Made by a program: the position numbers and the translations under genes. A stretch of 64,000 nt of DNA from an uncultured Flavobacteriaceae bacterium (GTDB taxonomy: Bacteria > Bacteroidota > Bacteroidia > Flavobacteriales > Flavobacteriaceae). The notes under the pieces are model-generated. The model had not been told where the DNA came from, did no database searches, and saw only the letters and a list, made by a program, of their open reading frames with translations. Shown here in pieces: positions 62,474-64,000 of the stretch. The first letter of the stretch is position 1, and each line of letters begins with the position of its first letter. The stretch is from NCBI GenBank assembly GCA_947502495.1, contig CANNAC010000001.1:1-64000 (forward strand). Reading direction: 5' to 3'.

Positions 62474-63676
62474 TTATTTTTCAATTCCCATTATTTCTAA
62501 ATCGAATACAAGGTTTGTGTTTCCTGGAATTGGTCCCATTCCATTTTCACCATAACCTAAATAACTAGGAATAAAAACGTGTGCTTTATCACCAACATTC
62601 ATATTAAGCATTGCTTCTCTAAATCCTGGAACAAGCTGTGCAGTTTCATTATAGATCATAGCAAAAGGTTTGTAACCCTTAGCTTTATCTCGTTGTTCAT
62701 TGTATTGGTCATTGTCTTTTGCAACTTGAACCCAGCTAGTATCAAACAATTTTCCATCTTCAAAGTATCCAGCGTAATTCACTAGAACTTTATCTGTAGA
62801 AGTAGGTTTTACACCATTTTTAGCTTCGTCAATAATCATTACTAAGCCAGTAGGAAGTGTTTTGATGGTTCCTTTTAAAGCTTCATTCTTTTTTAAGAAG
62901 TTTTCTGTCGCTTGTTTTGCTTGTTCTTTCAGCTTTTCTTCTGCTTCTTCTTTAAGTCTTTTTGTGTTTTCAGCAATTTTAGGTAATTCTTCTGTATACA
63001 CTTTAGGAGCATCAAAAGCTTTTGCTGCTTTACCTTTTCTTACAATGTTAAGTTCATTAATAACTACATCAATAAAAGGTTTGTTGCTTGGTTTTTCTAT
63101 TTTCACGTTAGAAATACTGTCTTGTACATCTAATCCTAAAACTACTTCACCAAATACAGCGTGACAACTAACTCTTGGATTGTCACATTTTTTTAAGTTT
63201 CCTTGTGCGTCAAATGCATCTAGGTTTGGTGTAGGACCTTCGGTTATAAAAAACTGACTTCCGTTAGTGTTCGCGCCAGAATTTGCCATAGATAAGATTC
63301 CTGGTTTGTTATGTCTTAAATCTGGGTTAAACTCATCTGTAAACTTATATCCAGGGTCTCCAGATCCAGTTCCTGTAGGATCTCCACCTTGAATCATAAA
63401 CTTATCGATTACTCTATGAAAAATAATACCATTATAATATCTTTTTCCCTTTAAAGAATCGGCAACATTTGGATGTGTTCCTTCCGCTAGAGCAACAAAG
63501 TTTGCAACAGTAACTGGTGCTTGCTCAAAATACAATTTAGCAACCATAGTACCTTTATTAGTTACAAATTCTGCGTAAAGACCATCTTCAAGATCAGGGT
63601 ATTTATCTTGACAAGAGGTAGCACTTAATAAAAGCGCTAGAATAAAAACTTTCATAGTTTGTTTTAAAAAATTCAT
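62474..63676 (-). CDS. Cyclophilin-FKBP fusion lipoprotein (peptidylprolyl isomerase)
   Basis: 400 residues. A lipoprotein signal (FILALLLSATSC) anchors it. The cyclophilin domain (about 32-210) has IIFHRVIDKFMIQGGDPTGT, SQFFITEGPTPNLDAFD and CHAVFGEVV, with the active-site FHR and the QGGDP and FFI signatures. A charged helical linker of about 60 residues follows. An FKBP domain ends it (about 285-400: VLVNYAGYFEDGKLFDTSW, VPGFREAMLNMNVGDKAHVF, YGENGMGPIPGNTNLVFDLE). Both are prolyl isomerases of the periplasm; combining both in one chain is uncommon. It follows gldI with a one-base gap. Confidence 0.94.
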   Translation of the reverse strand: MNFLKQTMKVFILALLLSATSCQDKYPDLEDGLYAEFVTNKGTMVAKLYFEQAPVTVANFVALAEGTHPNVADSLKGKRYYNGIIFHRVIDKFMIQGGDPTGTGSGDPGYKFTDEFNPDLRHNKPGILSMANSGANTNGSQFFITEGPTPNLDAFDAQGNLKKCDNPRVSCHAVFGEVVLGLDVQDSISNVKIEKPSNKPFIDVVINELNIVRKGKAAKAFDAPKVYTEELPKIAENTKRLKEEAEEKLKEQAKQATENFLKKNEALKGTIKTLPTGLVMIIDEAKNGVKPTSTDKVLVNYAGYFEDGKLFDTSWVQVAKDNDQYNEQRDKAKGYKPFAMIYNETAQLVPGFREAMLNMNVGDKAHVFIPSYLGYGENGMGPIPGNTNLVFDLEIMGIEK

Positions 63677-63677
63677 A

Positions 63678-64000
63678 TTAATTAGATTGATTTTGGGTTA
63701 TTGAATTTACAGTTACTTCGCATATTAATGGGATACTAGTACCTATTCTATTGTTATCTCCGTAATAGCCATACGCTTTTGGTGAAGGAAAAAGAAAGGT
63801 AACAGTTTCGCCAGACTTCATAAGTTTCAAACCTTCACGTAAACCAGTGAAAAGTTCTTGCTTATCCATTGCGTAGTTTTGCGTTCTTAATTCTTCTTTA
63901 GTATAGATTAGGTTTCCGTTTAGAGACTTTACATTGTAATTAAAATTTACAATATCACCAAAATTTGGTGTTATTAAGCTGTCTTGTATTTTGGTATTGT
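63678..64000 (-). CDS. gldI: GldI, FKBP-type gliding-motility isomerase (5' end beyond window)
   Basis: The C-terminal 106 residues are open to the right edge with no start in view. Marks are TPNFGDIVNFNYNVKSLNG, IYTKEELRTQNYAMDKQELF, TGLREGLKLMKSGETVTFLF and PKAYGYYGDNNRIG. These match GldI of Flavobacterium johnsoniae, a lipoprotein FKBP needed for gliding and T9SS function there. It is first in an operon with the cyclophilin-FKBP gene. It suggests that the T9SS substrates in this window have a working gliding/secretion system. Confidence 0.9.
   Translation of the reverse strand, partial: NTKIQDSLITPNFGDIVNFNYNVKSLNGNLIYTKEELRTQNYAMDKQELFTGLREGLKLMKSGETVTFLFPSPKAYGYYGDNNRIGTSIPLICEVTVNSITQNQSN

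Overview
The window is AT-rich (I judge roughly one third G+C) and looks like chromosome of a marine-type member of the Bacteroidota, family Flavobacteriaceae. The reasons are many secreted proteins with type IX secretion (T9SS) C-terminal sorting domains, a gldI gene, DUF349, DUF368, DUF3810 and DUF5606 families, promoters of the TTG/TAnnTTTG type, and almost no Shine-Dalgarno sequences. I cannot name the genus. No rRNA, tRNA, CRISPR array or phage region was seen, and no intergenic gap exceeds 300 bases; the longest is 233 bases, at 36005-36237.

Region 1 (1-19742) is one minus-strand block of seven large secreted surface proteins. The six with a visible end carry a T9SS type B (gliding-motility-associated) C-terminal domain. 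The seventh enters from the left edge without a stop and has a tandem 222-bp repeat in an ABAB order. The block reads as tandem paralogue pairs with swapped modules: two TIG + lamin-tail proteins, two choice-of-anchor-L proteins, two proteins with different heads on the same C-terminal half, and one single protein. A repeat of about 90 residues with a Cys-Asp/Asp-Gly motif occurs 22 times in this block and 5 more times in a type A protein far away (53245-57921).

Region 2 (19826-32666, mostly minus) holds an ABC-2 exporter pair, a pRiA4b ORF-3-like acidic protein, heme A synthase, a GNAT acetyltransferase, the CCA-adding enzyme and TsaC/Sua5. A surface-polysaccharide/LPS group follows: GT4, GT2, GT9, a CDP-glycerol-transferase-like protein, a CgeB-like protein and a WaaP/Kdo-kinase-like protein. 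dapD closes the region. Region 3 (32825-36004, plus) carries ruvX, a small T9SS type A protein, def, a DUF5606 protein and mazG.

Region 4 (36238-53207, minus) is housekeeping and envelope: a DUF349 protein, aroE, two adjacent DUF368 (polyprenyl-phosphate translocase) genes, a TPR protein, a class III aminotransferase with an apparent ATA start, an OstA/LptA-like protein, purA, fur, the (p)ppGpp synthetase/hydrolase, a DUF922-like predicted protease next to an M48 protease, a lone GIY-YIG nuclease gene enclosed by 23-bp inverted repeats, and a SpoU-type rRNA methyltransferase. Region 5 (53245-64000) has a 1558-residue type A surface protein, two lipoproteins, a small exported protein, a DUF3810 protein, pepD, a cyclophilin-FKBP lipoprotein and the 3' part of gldI.

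The strongest candidate for something undescribed is the GIY-YIG gene with its flanking inverted repeats (51941-52326), which looks like a minimal mobile or repeat-maintaining unit. The modular adhesin block is the second.
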